A DNA stretch of 64,000 bases from an uncultured Clostridia bacterium (lineage in GTDB: Bacteria > Bacillota > Clostridia > Christensenellales > Borkfalkiaceae): positions 124,001-188,000 of the forward strand of contig CALVUR010000003.1 of NCBI GenBank assembly GCA_944363645.1, read 5' to 3'. This document shows, one piece after another, positions 40,571 through 51,057 of this stretch. The notes beneath the pieces were generated by a model. The model saw nothing but the letters and a program-made list of their open reading frames with translations. It was not told the origin of the DNA and ran no database searches. The first letter of the stretch is position 1. Every line of letters starts with the position of its first letter. Made by a program: the position numbers and the translations under genes.

Positions 40571-43231
40571 ATGCTGAAACTTAAAAATATTGTTAAGATT
40601 TATGGTGAGGGTGAAACCACTGTAAAGGCTTTAAAGGGCGTAAGTTTGAACTTTAGAAAGAGCGAATTTGTTGCCATTTTAGGTCCGTCTGGATGTGGTA
40701 AAACAACCATGTTAAACATTGTTGGTGGACTTGACCGTTACACAGAGGGCGACCTTATAATTAACGGCAAATCTACAAAAAACTTTACCGACAGTGATTG
40801 GGATACTTACCGCAACCACTCGGTTGGCTTTGTTTTCCAAAGTTATAACCTTATCCCCCACCAATCTGTAATTAAAAATGTAGAACTTGCGCTTACTTTA
40901 TCGGGCGTATCCCGAGAAGAGCGGTATGAGCGTGCGATTAAAGCCCTTGAAGAAGTGGGCTTAAAAGACCAAGCAAAAAAGATGCCAAACCAGTTATCTG
41001 GCGGACAAATGCAAAGGGTGGCCATTGCACGTGCAATCGTAAATAACCCAGATATCATTTTGGCTGACGAGCCGACTGGCGCACTTGATAGCGAAACGAG
41101 CGTTCAGGTCATGGAAATTTTGAAAGAACTTTCCAAAACACGCCTTATTGTAATGGTTACGCACAACGGCAAACTTGCCGATAAATACGCAACAAGGACA
41201 ATCAATTTGTTTGACGGGCTTGTGGTAAGCGACACCATGCCATGCACCGACGAAGAACTTGACGAGGCTGAAAAAAGAAGCGAGCCTGCGCCTGCAAAAT
41301 CTAACAAAAAGGCGTCTATGAGCCTGTTAACGGCATTTTCTTTAAGTTTGAACAACCTTTTTACCAAAAAAGGAAGGACCATTTTGACTTCACTTGCGGG
41401 CTCTGTCGGTATTATCGGTATCGCACTTATTTTGTCGCTATCGTCTGGCTTTAACGCCTATGTACAAAACATACAGCGTGATACTTTGGCAAACTACCCT
41501 GTAACCATCTCATCGGCAAGCATAAACACCGCCGGTGCCGCAGCCATAATGGGCGGATTTTTGAACACGGGCAACCGTGATATTGAGCAGTACCCTGACG
41601 ACGGAAAAGTTACTTCACAAAACGTAATTTCTGACATGGTTTTAAACTTTGCCGGCATGTACGAAAGTAACGACTTGACGGGCTTTGCAAATTACTTAAA
41701 AAATTACACTGCCGAAAACGATTGTAGCGATATAATTAGTGCAATCACCTACACTTACGACTACAACATAGAAATTTACAACAGCACAAGGCAAGCGGAC
41801 GGCACGCACAAGCGACTTTATCCCCTTACGCCGCCGCCTATGGAAGATGTTTTGAATTATGAACTCACGACCGAGCAAAAAAATCAGTTGCGTAGGTATT
41901 ACAACATGTTTGTAAGCATGTTGCAAAGTCAACCCACCTTTGCCGAGATGATTGATAACCAAAAACTTGTAACAGAGCAATACGACCTACTTGAAGGGCA
42001 TTTTGCCACAAAGCCAAACGAAGCAATTTTGGTCGTTGATAGTTATAACCAAGTAAGCGACTTAGCGCTTTACACAATGGCGCTTATGAACGATGACGAT
42101 ATACGCTGGATTTTCTATAAAATGATGCTTAAACTTTTCAATCAAGAAAAAACCGATGCGGAGATTGAACAGATTTTGGGCTGTAAGCGTAGCGATATTT
42201 ACTACAACGGTTTAGACATTAAAGATTTGATCGGGCTTAACTATAAAGTTTCGGTAACGCCAGACAAATTAAAACTATTAACGGACGAAAGCGGCAACCC
42301 TGTAACTTACACATCGACTTATGAAGAATACGCTGGTAAGACGGGCAACTTCTGGACGACAAAGACAAGCGAAGAATACGCTGACTTTTTAACTAACGAA
42401 GCGCAAGAGATAAAAATTGTTGGCGTTGTGCGCCTTAAAAAGGGCGTATCAGCCGGTTGTTTGACCGGGACGGTTTGTTATACCCCTGCCCTTACTTCGG
42501 TCGTTAAAGACAGAATTTTGACTTCAAGCGTCGTAAAAGATTACCTTAATGTAATCAAACTTGACGACACACAATACTTCAACGTTTTAGGTAACCTTGA
42601 TAACCCAGCATGTTCGGAACTTGAATATGCTTCACTCGGTAAAAAAGTTGGTTACTTTGACAGCAACAAACCACTTTCTATCCAAATTTATCCAACTTCA
42701 TTTGAAGCCAAAAACGACGTAATTAAAATTATCAACGATTATAATGCGCAGGCTGAAGAGAAAGACCGCATTAAATACACCGATTATATGGGACTTATGA
42801 TGGAATCAATTACCACCATCATTAACGCCGTAACATATGTACTTATTGCCTTTGTATCAATCTCACTACTTGTATCGTCGATCATGATAGGCATTATAAC
42901 CTATATTTCCGTTTTAGAGCGCACAAAAGAGATTGGTGTATTAAGATCTATCGGTGCATCAAAACGAGACGTTTCAAGGGTATTTAACGCCGAAACGTTT
43001 ATTATCGGTGCGGCAGCAGGGCTACTTGGTATTGTTATCACCTTGCTACTTAACATCCCGATAAACCTTATCATAAAATCATTATCAGGGCTTGCAAGCG
43101 TTGCGGTATTGCCACCGCTTGGCGCAGTCATCTTGATTTCGATAAGTATTTTACTCACCGTAATTTCTGGTCTTATCCCATCAAGATTTGCGGCAAAACG
43201 GGACCCTGTTGTGGCTTTAAGAAGCGAATAA
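40571..43231 (+). CDS. MacB-like ABC transporter, ATPase fused to FtsX-type permease
   Basis: One 886-residue polypeptide. Residues 1-220 are the ATPase (Walker [11 protein letters not shown]-loop [11 protein letters not shown], signature [14 protein letters not shown], Walker [12 protein letters not shown]). A linker follows, then a transmembrane helix ([20 protein letters not shown]), a large outer domain of about 400 residues, and three C-terminal helices, the first beginning [19 protein letters not shown], with [19 protein letters not shown], the FtsX/MacB signature. MacB-type machines do not move substrate through the membrane but transmit force to export or expel lipoproteins, peptides or drugs. 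The substrate is unknown. It is followed by a small gene and a repeat copy. Confidence 0.9.
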   Translation: MLKLKNIVKIYGEGETTVKALKGVSLNFRKSEFVAILGPSGCGKTTMLNIVGGLDRYTEGDLIINGKSTKNFTDSDWDTYRNHSVGFVFQSYNLIPHQSVIKNVELALTLSGVSREERYERAIKALEEVGLKDQAKKMPNQLSGGQMQRVAIARAIVNNPDIILADEPTGALDSETSVQVMEILKELSKTRLIVMVTHNGKLADKYATRTINLFDGLVVSDTMPCTDEELDEAEKRSEPAPAKSNKKASMSLLTAFSLSLNNLFTKKGRTILTSLAGSVGIIGIALILSLSSGFNAYVQNIQRDTLANYPVTISSASINTAGAAAIMGGFLNTGNRDIEQYPDDGKVTSQNVISDMVLNFAGMYESNDLTGFANYLKNYTAENDCSDIISAITYTYDYNIEIYNSTRQADGTHKRLYPLTPPPMEDVLNYELTTEQKNQLRRYYNMFVSMLQSQPTFAEMIDNQKLVTEQYDLLEGHFATKPNEAILVVDSYNQVSDLALYTMALMNDDDIRWIFYKMMLKLFNQEKTDAEIEQILGCKRSDIYYNGLDIKDLIGLNYKVSVTPDKLKLLTDESGNPVTYTSTYEEYAGKTGNFWTTKTSEEYADFLTNEAQEIKIVGVVRLKKGVSAGCLTGTVCYTPALTSVVKDRILTSSVVKDYLNVIKLDDTQYFNVLGNLDNPACSELEYASLGKKVGYFDSNKPLSIQIYPTSFEAKNDVIKIINDYNAQAEEKDRIKYTDYMGLMMESITTIINAVTYVLIAFVSISLLVSSIMIGIITYISVLERTKEIGVLRSIGASKRDVSRVFNAETFIIGAAAGLLGIVITLLLNIPINLIIKSLSGLASVAVLPPLGAVILISISILLTVISGLIPSRFAAKRDPVVALRSE

Positions 43232-43311
43232 GGAAAATTTTTAGTTTTTCTTACCCGCTGACTAAACAATCATTTTACAACAACTTTTTAACAATAAATT
43301 ATAAAAAATAT

Positions 43312-43340
43312 GTCAATAACGGGCTTATAGCCCCACTTTT
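43312..43340 (-). repeat. Dispersed palindromic element, copy 12
   Basis: TCAATAACGGGCTTATAGCC then CCACTTTTA, between the transporter gene and the 86-aa gene, both reading plus. Confidence 0.88.
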
Positions 43341-43352
43341 AAGGATTTTAAC

Positions 43353-43613
43353 ATGATAAAACTTTGGGCAAAATTATATAAAGACCACAAAATTTTAAGA
43401 CATACAACCTTAAATATTTACGAAGAAAAGATGGATTATTCGTTATTTTTCGACTACGTATCCCACCTTTCCCACGAACTTGATGCGCCTACGCCACTTG
43501 TAATTAAGGATAGTATCTTTAATTTTGCGAAGTTTAACTATGTAAAGTTTGTGCCAAGTGATTATGTTGAAAAGATTGATTTTGACTATCTTATAATTGA
43601 ACTTGTAAAATGA
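43353..43613 (+). CDS. Small conserved-looking hypothetical protein (86 aa)
   Basis: A soluble acidic-basic mixed protein, MIKLWAKLYKDHKILRHTTL at the start and DYVEKIDFDYLIIELVK at the end, with good codon use and an AAGGA site before ATG 43353. No domain is known to me. It may be cotranscribed with the MacB-like transporter 121 bp upstream, with a palindromic element between them. Confidence 0.6.
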   Translation: MIKLWAKLYKDHKILRHTTLNIYEEKMDYSLFFDYVSHLSHELDAPTPLVIKDSIFNFAKFNYVKFVPSDYVEKIDFDYLIIELVK

Positions 43614-43651
43614 TTTAACCCTAAAATTAGGCTAAATCTAAATAATTTACC

Positions 43652-43688
43652 AACAAAAAAAGGACAGCAAATTTTGCCGTCCTTTTTA
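43652..43688 (+). terminator. Terminator of the 86-aa gene
   Basis: AAAAAGGACAG, CAAATTTTGC, and CGTCCTTTTT form a stem with a T run. It ends where the left 191-bp repeat of the second island begins. Confidence 0.75.
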
Positions 43689-43879
43689 TTTTTTCTCCTT
43701 CTGCTTTTCTCGGGCTTTGCACCGCCCTGCCCTTTTAAATCTGTTTTTGCTTTTCGAACGTGAATGTTCGTACACCCTTTTAAGATGTCTTTTGCATGTC
43801 AGTTCATTTACTAATTTTTCTTCCTGCATCCTAACATCAAAAAATATTCATTGGGCAAGTTATTTAGTGTATATTTCTA
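43689..43879 (-). repeat. Left 191-bp direct repeat of the second island
   Basis: Matches 50176-50366 in the same orientation with six differences. On the minus strand it contains an open frame of 47 codons (43686-43829), Lys/Arg-rich, starting MQEEKLVNELTCKRHLKRVY and ending in a TAA just past the repeat. Its outer end supplies the TAG stop codon of the ABC transporter gene at 43877. Confidence 0.9.
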
Positions 43880-46330
43880 ATTATTATTATTTCTTATTAG
43901 ACTTATTGCCTTCATTTTAGAAAGTTTAGATAAAACTATCAAAGACGCAAAAGACATTACACTAAATATAAAAGCTATGATTATTAAACTATACCACCAT
44001 TTATAATAAATAATTGTCAATCCGGCAAACGTTTCAGAAACAACAATATTATTTATTGAAAAAATTGCCAAATTAGATAAAGGTAAAATTAAAAGTAATA
44101 GTATTATAGTAATCGTACAAATCAATATATTAAAAATATTTACTATGTCTTTATTGCGCATACCAATTGCTTTTAAGATACCAAACTCTTTTGTTTTCTT
44201 TCTTATTAACCTATTTGAGAAACTATACATTATTAGAAAACTTATAGTTAATAACATTGCACTTAAAATTGAAAAAACTAATTTTAACGATTTTACATTT
44301 TCTTCAAATGCGTCGATTTTCTCTGAACACATGTAATTTGGTCTTACTGTAAATTTTGCACATTCTTTCACAAAAGAATTAATATCATTAATAGAACTTT
44401 TATTAATATAAATGTTTGGTTTAGAAATCAATTCGGAAATCTCATTAAACTTAGTATTCGAAATCAATATTGCTCCATCAACATTAGATCCATATTCGTC
44501 TAATATAACACCTTTTATTATTAATTCATCATAATTTAAACTATAATCGTTAAAATAATAATCAATAATGTCCAATGAAATCTTTTCGCCAATATGACTA
44601 GGTATATTTTTTATTTGATATTTTCTAAAGCCTGTTTTCTCTATATAATAATTAAAATCTGAATATTCATTAAAAATTAAATTATATAGGGATAATGAAA
44701 TATAAATTTCTTTTTCGTTATTAGTTTTAAATAGGTCCTCTTCTTTCTCTGCATTAAAATCAGTAATTAGTTGATTATCTGTAATAATTATGTCTCCACT
44801 TACAGATAGAAAAGTGCCATACATCACTTCACTAAGTGTAACATTAACATTTTCAAGTTCTTCATTATTGATTTTCATTTCAAAAGGACCATCAATAAAA
44901 CTAGAATAAAAATCCAAATACTCTGGGTTATAATATTTGTTAGCATAGATTCCTTCTTTTAAATAGAAAGTGCTAATTCTTTCTTGAAAACTATAGTAAT
45001 ATAAATGCATTGCTTCTGCTTCTTTACTTTCAAAAAGTGAATGTTTTTTAGGATCCACTAAGTTCTTAACTATTCCATCAATCTTGATAAATTCCTTTAT
45101 ACCATAATGGTCAACTAACAAGTATGTATTATTCAAATTGCTATATTGAAGCTCATTTTGATTTTCAACAATTTCTCTACCAGCATTATCATAATATAAT
45201 CTTCCATTTTGAACAGCTTCTTTTATTTTATATTCAAATATATATATTCCTTCATATGAGATTTCATTATAATTTGCATGTAGTTCTAATCCAAAATCTA
45301 ATAAATCTTGTGAACCAGTAATAATCCCATCTTGAATATACTTCATATTAGGATTATTATTTTTTATCTGTTCAACTTGTGCATATGATACATTTCTAGC
45401 TAAAGTATCGTTATAATTATATCTTTCAAGTGAAAAATTCTCTATCTCACTCATTTTTTGTAGATTTTTAATATCTGTATCAACTCTACTATAATCGACA
45501 ATAGAAAATGTAACAGCAATGCACATAAAAGATAAAAACAAAATTAATGAATTAAAAATGATATCAATTTTATTGCTTTTAAAATTTTTAAATGCCAATT
45601 TAAAAATATTTTTTTTGTTAGTCTTATTTTGTTTTTTTTCTTCAATTGTAAATATTTCGTGATTAAATGTCTTTTCAATATTTGAAATAACCGAACCATC
45701 TTTCAACTCAATAATTCGATCACCATATAGTTCAGCCATTTCTTTATTATGTGTAACAACAATTACAAGTTTTTCTTTAGAGATTAATTTTAATAAATCA
45801 AAAATCTCTTTACTCATTTCTTCATTTAAATTCCCTGTGGGTTCATCTGCTAATAAGATATCAGATTCTTTTAATAAAGCCCTTGCAATAGCTACTCTTT
45901 GAATTTGTCCTCCTGACAATTCATTAGGATAACGTGTTTCAAAATCATTTAAACCTACTTTTTCTAAATAATATGATATTTTTTGGTTTTTATTTAAATC
46001 ATCGAAGCATACTAACGATAGATTATCATATATAGTCATATTTTCTAACAAATTGAAATCTTGGAAAACAAAGCCAATATGGTTATTTCTGTAAATATCA
46101 AGTTTTTCTTCTGTTGTACCAATATCTCTGTTATTGATTTTAATATTTCCATCAGTTGGAACATCAATGCCTCCAATTAGATTTAACAAAGTGGTTTTTC
46201 CACAACCAGAAGGACCTAAAATAAAAACAAGTTCTTTATGGTCAAAATATAAGTTAACATCTTTTAACGCAGTTATTTCATTATTCTTTTTAGAGTTATA
46301 TTTTTTTGATACATTTTCAATCGTTAGCAT
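43877..46330 (-). CDS. ABC transporter, ATPase fused to FtsX-type permease, island gene
   Basis: A fused transporter of about 817 residues. The N-terminal ATPase has Walker [10 protein letters not shown], signature [14 protein letters not shown] and Walker B ILLADEPTGNLNE. It is followed by one membrane helix (IIFNSLILFLSFMCIAVTFS), a large Asn/Tyr-rich outer domain, and three C-terminal helices with RKKTKEFGILKAIGMRNKDI. The layout is as in the transporter at 40571, but the sequence is far more AT-rich (it ends in four AAT codons) and the two are not close. ATG 46330 follows GAGGTG. It is 38 bp downstream of the secreted protein gene, which it may export or act with. Its stop codon lies in the flanking repeat. 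Confidence 0.88.
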   Translation of the reverse strand: MLTIENVSKKYNSKKNNEITALKDVNLYFDHKELVFILGPSGCGKTTLLNLIGGIDVPTDGNIKINNRDIGTTEEKLDIYRNNHIGFVFQDFNLLENMTIYDNLSLVCFDDLNKNQKISYYLEKVGLNDFETRYPNELSGGQIQRVAIARALLKESDILLADEPTGNLNEEMSKEIFDLLKLISKEKLVIVVTHNKEMAELYGDRIIELKDGSVISNIEKTFNHEIFTIEEKKQNKTNKKNIFKLAFKNFKSNKIDIIFNSLILFLSFMCIAVTFSIVDYSRVDTDIKNLQKMSEIENFSLERYNYNDTLARNVSYAQVEQIKNNNPNMKYIQDGIITGSQDLLDFGLELHANYNEISYEGIYIFEYKIKEAVQNGRLYYDNAGREIVENQNELQYSNLNNTYLLVDHYGIKEFIKIDGIVKNLVDPKKHSLFESKEAEAMHLYYYSFQERISTFYLKEGIYANKYYNPEYLDFYSSFIDGPFEMKINNEELENVNVTLSEVMYGTFLSVSGDIIITDNQLITDFNAEKEEDLFKTNNEKEIYISLSLYNLIFNEYSDFNYYIEKTGFRKYQIKNIPSHIGEKISLDIIDYYFNDYSLNYDELIIKGVILDEYGSNVDGAILISNTKFNEISELISKPNIYINKSSINDINSFVKECAKFTVRPNYMCSEKIDAFEENVKSLKLVFSILSAMLLTISFLIMYSFSNRLIRKKTKEFGILKAIGMRNKDIVNIFNILICTITIILLLLILPLSNLAIFSINNIVVSETFAGLTIIYYKWWYSLIIIAFIFSVMSFASLIVLSKLSKMKAISLIRNNNN

Positions 46331-46368
46331 AAACTTCACCTCATTTGATTATATCATATTTTTATATT

Positions 46369-49300
46369 TTATTCCACTATTCCATATTCGTGACCTGCAT
46401 ATTTCTTTTGATCATATTTACCAATTCCTAAGAAACCATTTTTTGTTTGTAGGTTACCAGTTTGTACATTACTAGAACTACTTCCAACGCTAGTAATATC
46501 TACCCCATTTAGTGTTGAATTTAAAACATCTCCAGCAATATTTCCCATTCTAGGTGCTAATTCTTTATCCGTACATTTTTCTTTACTAACATAGTTTATT
46601 GAACCAGTATTTGATACACTAACAAAATCAACACCATATGCAACACCCAAGATACCACCAATTGCTTTATTCTCATCGTCATTTGATAGATCAACATTAT
46701 TATGTAATAATTCTATTTTACCTGAATTAGTACAATTTGATATTATACCTGCTAAAACATAACCTGCAATTCCTCCAACATCACCATATGATGAAACTGA
46801 AGCTGCATTTGTGCATGAATATATAGTATTTCCTAGACCACAAATACCACCAGTAAATGTATATTTAGCTCCTTTTTTATCAGTACTATCATTAATATTT
46901 CCAACTTTTACTGAACTATCTGATTCTATTGAACAGTTTCTAATACTTCCTCCAGAGGCTGTTCCTGCAATAATACCAATAGAAACAATTTCATTGTCAG
47001 TACTATTGCTTACATTTACTTTAGCATTTTTAAAATTCAAATATTCTATTGATCCTCCATATAAACATCTTACGAAACCAATATCTAATTTAGCCTTAGA
47101 TTCACTTATTTCTAAATTGTAAATTGTTTTTTTATTGTTTTCATAGCCATAAATCTTTCCGCTTCTAATAGGAGTATCTATTGGTCTCCATTCTTCTGTT
47201 AAGGTAATATCGTTTACTATTGCAAAATAACTTTGAATATATTTGTAACTTTCTGCACCTTCTCTATATTCAGAATCACATAATCTAATATTATTTAATT
47301 GCCATTCGTTAACTATTAAATAAGGATTATAAGATGTTCCGTTTCCTCCATTAAACATCATATTAACAGTAATAGGTTCTAGATAGAATTCTTTTTCTTC
47401 TAAATTTGGTTCATTAGGATAACTATTTGTAAAAGTATGATGGTAATCATCTCCATCATCGCCTTCCACTCCCCAATCATGATGAAATACAACTTGAATA
47501 ATTTTAGCTTCAGCAATAGCTTTTTGTTTTCCATAAGTCGTAATGATTTCATCTAACGCTGGTAAGCTCGCAAACCCTTCGGAACTATCTACTGAGAAAT
47601 TTATTATTTTTGTCGAGTTATCTAAAAATTTAAGTTGTACTTTAACATCAGCAGTATTTCTTTCATTAGAAGAAGTAAAATACCATTTTAATTGATTTGG
47701 TGTATTAGTATTAACTTCAGAATAATTTTCAATTTCAATTGTAAATTTAGGTAAATAAATTAATGAAATATATTCAATTTGTGCATTTTCTGTTGATACC
47801 ACTGCAAGCACATCACAATACGCATTAGAAGTTGGTGCATCGTTCGATACAACATAAGTTATTCCATCAGAAGTTCCGCTAGAACGACTGTTTTTTACAC
47901 TGACATAAGAATCTTCCCTTCCAGAAAAAGAATAAATTTGTATATTTTGAACTACTAAATCATTCATTTTTACTACTAGAGTGAACTCTTGCCCTTGTTC
48001 CAAATATACAGGACCATTTACTTCTTCTTCATCTACATAGAATGTGAATACATTATTTTTTGTCTTAATGGAAATATCTAATTTTCCTTGAGAAATAGTA
48101 CAATTTTCATAACCAATATAATAAGAGCCACCCGCACTCATATGGCATTCATAAATAGTATATCCATTACAAAAAATAGATGTAACTATTGGTTCACCAT
48201 ATTCTGAATATATTTCAAAATTATATGTGCTTGTATTTTGTTCAAATACAACCACCGAATATGTTCCACTTGTTGATGGTGTAAATTTATAAAAGTTTTC
48301 TCCTTTATTTAAAGCAACTTCTTTTGATGAATCAAGATATATGTTTTCAAAACTATAAGTCACTAATACATTATTTGTAACTGAGCTGGAACTGTCGTTT
48401 TTTATTAACATATAGTTTGCGTCATTATCAAAATAATAACTTAAACTATTACTTTCACTATTTTTAATTAAAACAAAATCATCCGATAATAAACTTAATT
48501 TACAATTTAAATTATTAAACGACATTTTATTAAATCCATCCAAAGTATCTAACTTAACTATAAAACTATCGTTTTTATTGACTGTTATATTATTTAAATT
48601 ATTTGATATATCTAATTCAAATTCTAAGCACAATCTATCATTATCTATATTTTCAATTTTTAAATAATATTGTCTACCTTTTATTAAATTTCTTTCTATG
48701 CTTAATGTGTTTCCTTGTTGTGTCATACTATCAAAATCAACTTTTAATCCATTAGGGCTGTCAATGTTAATCACATATTTACCAGAATAATTTGGTGAAA
48801 ATGAAAAATAATTAGTTCCTTTGTCCAATAAAAACATTTTGTTATTTTGCCCTAGGGTTAATTCTTCATACACAGGTTCTCTTAAAGAAAAATTGTTAAC
48901 ACTTGTAGCACATGCAATCATATTACAATCACGATCAACAATTTTTAATGCTATTTCACTAGTCATTCTAGTTAAATCTGCTTCTTCTCCTAATGCACTA
49001 TGACCAATAGTATATTCTATTTTTGCATAATCATTTTCCTCATATAATATAGATAAATCTGAATCAGTATTTAAAGCAAAATATGCACATTTTGTTAAAT
49101 ATCCGTAGTGATAAATTTGATCATCTCTATTGACATAATAAGCTTGTGTTACATATGAATCATTAGAAATATCGTATTCTTTATCACTTAATCCTTCGTC
49201 AAGTATTTGTAATATTTCTATTCCATCTGTAGTAGCTCCATAAATGGTTGATAACGCATCGCCAACATAAGGTATATATGATAATGCAGTATCAATCAAA

Positions 49301-50175
49301 TTATCAGCAATTATACCTGCAATTGCCCCATAATCTACATCCGCCCAACTACCATCAACTATGTATTTACCGTCATAAATGTAATCAAGTCTAGTAAAAT
49401 ATGATCCTGTATCTTGGTTAGCTACATATCCATAATCATTTGAATTATATGCTTGTTCATTTTGTAATTGTCCCGCAAAACTAATGTCGTTTAAATAATA
49501 TCTATTAGTTTTAGCATTATCATTTAAATCATACAATGGAACAACACAATATTCATCTGAAGATTCATAATATACATCGTTCGCCAAAGAATAGTCTAAA
49601 TAATCATTTAAATACTCTGTGGCCATAGCATCTTCTTTTCTCCAACAATATAATTCATCTTGATTAATTGTTATAAACTCTAAACAAAAAAGATTTGTAA
49701 CTTTAAATATTGCTCTATCAACATTACTTTCTAAATCAGTGTCATTATTAATGTCAAATACGATTACATATGATCTATAGTTTTCAGAATTATCCGAATA
49801 GTAACCATCGTAATATGTTTCACTCACTGTTTCAATGAAAAAACCATACTCTTTACCAATATATGTCTCAACACCTACATTGTAAAAATATTCTTTTGGT
49901 ATGATTTTAACAATTGGATCATCTGAATATACAGTATAGTATGTAGTACCGAAATCCATAGTGCTACCGAACAACGAATCGTTATTTATAGAGTTTTTAT
50001 AATCTTGTATAGTGTATGTTGTATTGTTGAAAACAAATTCGTCACTATCAGTATAACTAATCAATTGGTTTTCCAACGTAGTACCTGTTGATGCAAATAC
50101 ATTTGTAGGATTAAATAGTAACAATGATACGCAAAACAATAGACTAAAAACCATTAAATGTAAAACTTTTTTCAT
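46369..50175 (-). CDS. Large secreted protein with C-terminal GLUG-like repeats
   Basis: A 1268-residue exported protein. MKKVLHLMVFSLLFCVSLLLF is a signal peptide ending near NVFAST. No membrane anchor or sorting motif is visible. Much of the length is beta-rich and full of Asn, Ser and Tyr, with repeated phrases such as KGENFYKFTPSTSGTYSVVV that suggest carbohydrate- or surface-binding modules. From about residue 1010 there is YNPYLIVNEWQLNNIRLCDS followed by GLUG-like units (GGICGLGNTIYSCTNAASVS, GGIAGYVLAGIISNCTNSGK). The start was chosen at ATG 50175 because AAGGAG lies just before it. The frame stays open upstream through the whole 191-bp repeat. Function unknown. Confidence 0.8.
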   Translation of the reverse strand: MKKVLHLMVFSLLFCVSLLLFNPTNVFASTGTTLENQLISYTDSDEFVFNNTTYTIQDYKNSINNDSLFGSTMDFGTTYYTVYSDDPIVKIIPKEYFYNVGVETYIGKEYGFFIETVSETYYDGYYSDNSENYRSYVIVFDINNDTDLESNVDRAIFKVTNLFCLEFITINQDELYCWRKEDAMATEYLNDYLDYSLANDVYYESSDEYCVVPLYDLNDNAKTNRYYLNDISFAGQLQNEQAYNSNDYGYVANQDTGSYFTRLDYIYDGKYIVDGSWADVDYGAIAGIIADNLIDTALSYIPYVGDALSTIYGATTDGIEILQILDEGLSDKEYDISNDSYVTQAYYVNRDDQIYHYGYLTKCAYFALNTDSDLSILYEENDYAKIEYTIGHSALGEEADLTRMTSEIALKIVDRDCNMIACATSVNNFSLREPVYEELTLGQNNKMFLLDKGTNYFSFSPNYSGKYVINIDSPNGLKVDFDSMTQQGNTLSIERNLIKGRQYYLKIENIDNDRLCLEFELDISNNLNNITVNKNDSFIVKLDTLDGFNKMSFNNLNCKLSLLSDDFVLIKNSESNSLSYYFDNDANYMLIKNDSSSSVTNNVLVTYSFENIYLDSSKEVALNKGENFYKFTPSTSGTYSVVVFEQNTSTYNFEIYSEYGEPIVTSIFCNGYTIYECHMSAGGSYYIGYENCTISQGKLDISIKTKNNVFTFYVDEEEVNGPVYLEQGQEFTLVVKMNDLVVQNIQIYSFSGREDSYVSVKNSRSSGTSDGITYVVSNDAPTSNAYCDVLAVVSTENAQIEYISLIYLPKFTIEIENYSEVNTNTPNQLKWYFTSSNERNTADVKVQLKFLDNSTKIINFSVDSSEGFASLPALDEIITTYGKQKAIAEAKIIQVVFHHDWGVEGDDGDDYHHTFTNSYPNEPNLEEKEFYLEPITVNMMFNGGNGTSYNPYLIVNEWQLNNIRLCDSEYREGAESYKYIQSYFAIVNDITLTEEWRPIDTPIRSGKIYGYENNKKTIYNLEISESKAKLDIGFVRCLYGGSIEYLNFKNAKVNVSNSTDNEIVSIGIIAGTASGGSIRNCSIESDSSVKVGNINDSTDKKGAKYTFTGGICGLGNTIYSCTNAASVSSYGDVGGIAGYVLAGIISNCTNSGKIELLHNNVDLSNDDENKAIGGILGVAYGVDFVSVSNTGSINYVSKEKCTDKELAPRMGNIAGDVLNSTLNGVDITSVGSSSSNVQTGNLQTKNGFLGIGKYDQKKYAGHEYGIVE

Positions 50176-50366
50176 TTTTTTCTCCTTCTGCTTTTCTCGG
50201 GCTTTGCGCCGCCCTGCCCTTTTAAATCTGTTTTTGCTTTTCGAACGTGAACGTTCGTACACCCTTTTAAGATGTCTTTTGCATGTCATTGCATTTACTA
50301 TTTTTTCTTCATGCATCCTAACATCAAAAAATATTCATTGGGCAAGTTATTTAGTGTATATTTCTA
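50176..50366 (-). repeat. Right 191-bp direct repeat, acting as leader of the secreted protein gene
   Basis: About 97 percent identical to 43689-43879. It spans almost exactly from the predicted transcription start to the ribosome site of the secreted protein gene. It carries the inverted repeat CGAACGT/ACGTTCG, which is perfect here but has a mismatch in the left copy. Confidence 0.9.
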
Positions 50367-50369
50367 TAT

Positions 50370-50398
50370 ATTATATCATATCGTGTAAATAATATCAA
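50370..50398 (-). promoter_or_regulatory. Promoter of the second island
   Basis: On the minus strand TTGATA (50393-50398), 17 bases, TATAAT (50370-50375). The start would fall near 50363, the outer edge of the repeat. The next 390 bp rightward, to the DUF378 gene, contain no gene that I can support. Confidence 0.65.
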
Positions 50399-50787
50399 TA
50401 TAATTGATCATTTTCCAAGCAAGTTTATTACGACAAAATTTATGTTTGACTTACCTTATTGCAATACGAACTATATATTCGTTTGTGCTTGTAAGCCGTC
50501 CAACGTTGACACTTTAGATGCGGTCGCATTATATTAAAAAACTACTGCTACAAACATTTCTTATGGGATATCTACGAGTTACATAAAGCCGTAGCCTATA
50601 AGGTTTACTAAAAAATTTAAAATAGGCGGTTAATTACTTTACAATAACCGGCTTTTGTGGTATTACCTTATGGTAAAGTTTTTTGCGGTGAATTTTACTA
50701 ATAAAAATTTATGGGAACCTTTAACCGCAAAAACGGGTATAATTTTTGCTAAATTACTCAACTTAACTTTTAAGGGGGTGATTTTTA

Positions 50788-51000
50788 GTGAAAGTTACGA
50801 CTATTATTGCATTTATTCTTGTAATTGTGGGCGCAATAAACTGGTTTTTAGTTGGTGCGTTCGCCTTTGACCTTGTTGCCATGATTTTTGGCAGTATGTC
50901 AATCGTTTCAAGGATAATTTACGCCCTTGTTGGCGTTGCAAGTTTGTGGATTATTTACTACATGATAGCCTATAATCCGTTTAAAAAGGTTGCTAATTAA
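50788..51000 (+). CDS. DUF378 family small membrane protein (70 aa)
   Basis: Two transmembrane helices: TTIIAFILVIVGAINWFLVG and IIYALVGVASLWIIYYMIAY. The INWFLVGAFAFDLVA motif is the hallmark of DUF378 proteins (YuzA-like) of Firmicutes. It starts with GTG at 50788 behind AAGGGGGTGA. Function unknown. It is 57 bp upstream of queT and may share its message. Confidence 0.88.
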   Translation: MKVTTIIAFILVIVGAINWFLVGAFAFDLVAMIFGSMSIVSRIIYALVGVASLWIIYYMIAYNPFKKVAN

Positions 51001-51057
51001 TTTAATAAACCATTTAAACTTTTGCAAAATTTTGTTAAATGGTAAACGGAGGTTGTT

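Noticed and set aside
40571-46330. The two fused ABC transporters as a recent tandem duplication
   Set aside because: They share only family motifs; outer domains, codon use and orientation differ, so they are separate acquisitions.
50204-50392. Plus-strand open frame in the 191-bp repeat, also present in the left copy
   Set aside because: It is the complement of the minus-strand leader; the minus strand has the promoter and ribosome site, and the plus frame has neither.
50399-50787. Possible riboswitch ahead of DUF378-queT
   Set aside because: I looked for preQ1-type conserved bases and pseudoknot arms and could not find them; no other riboswitch consensus was evident.
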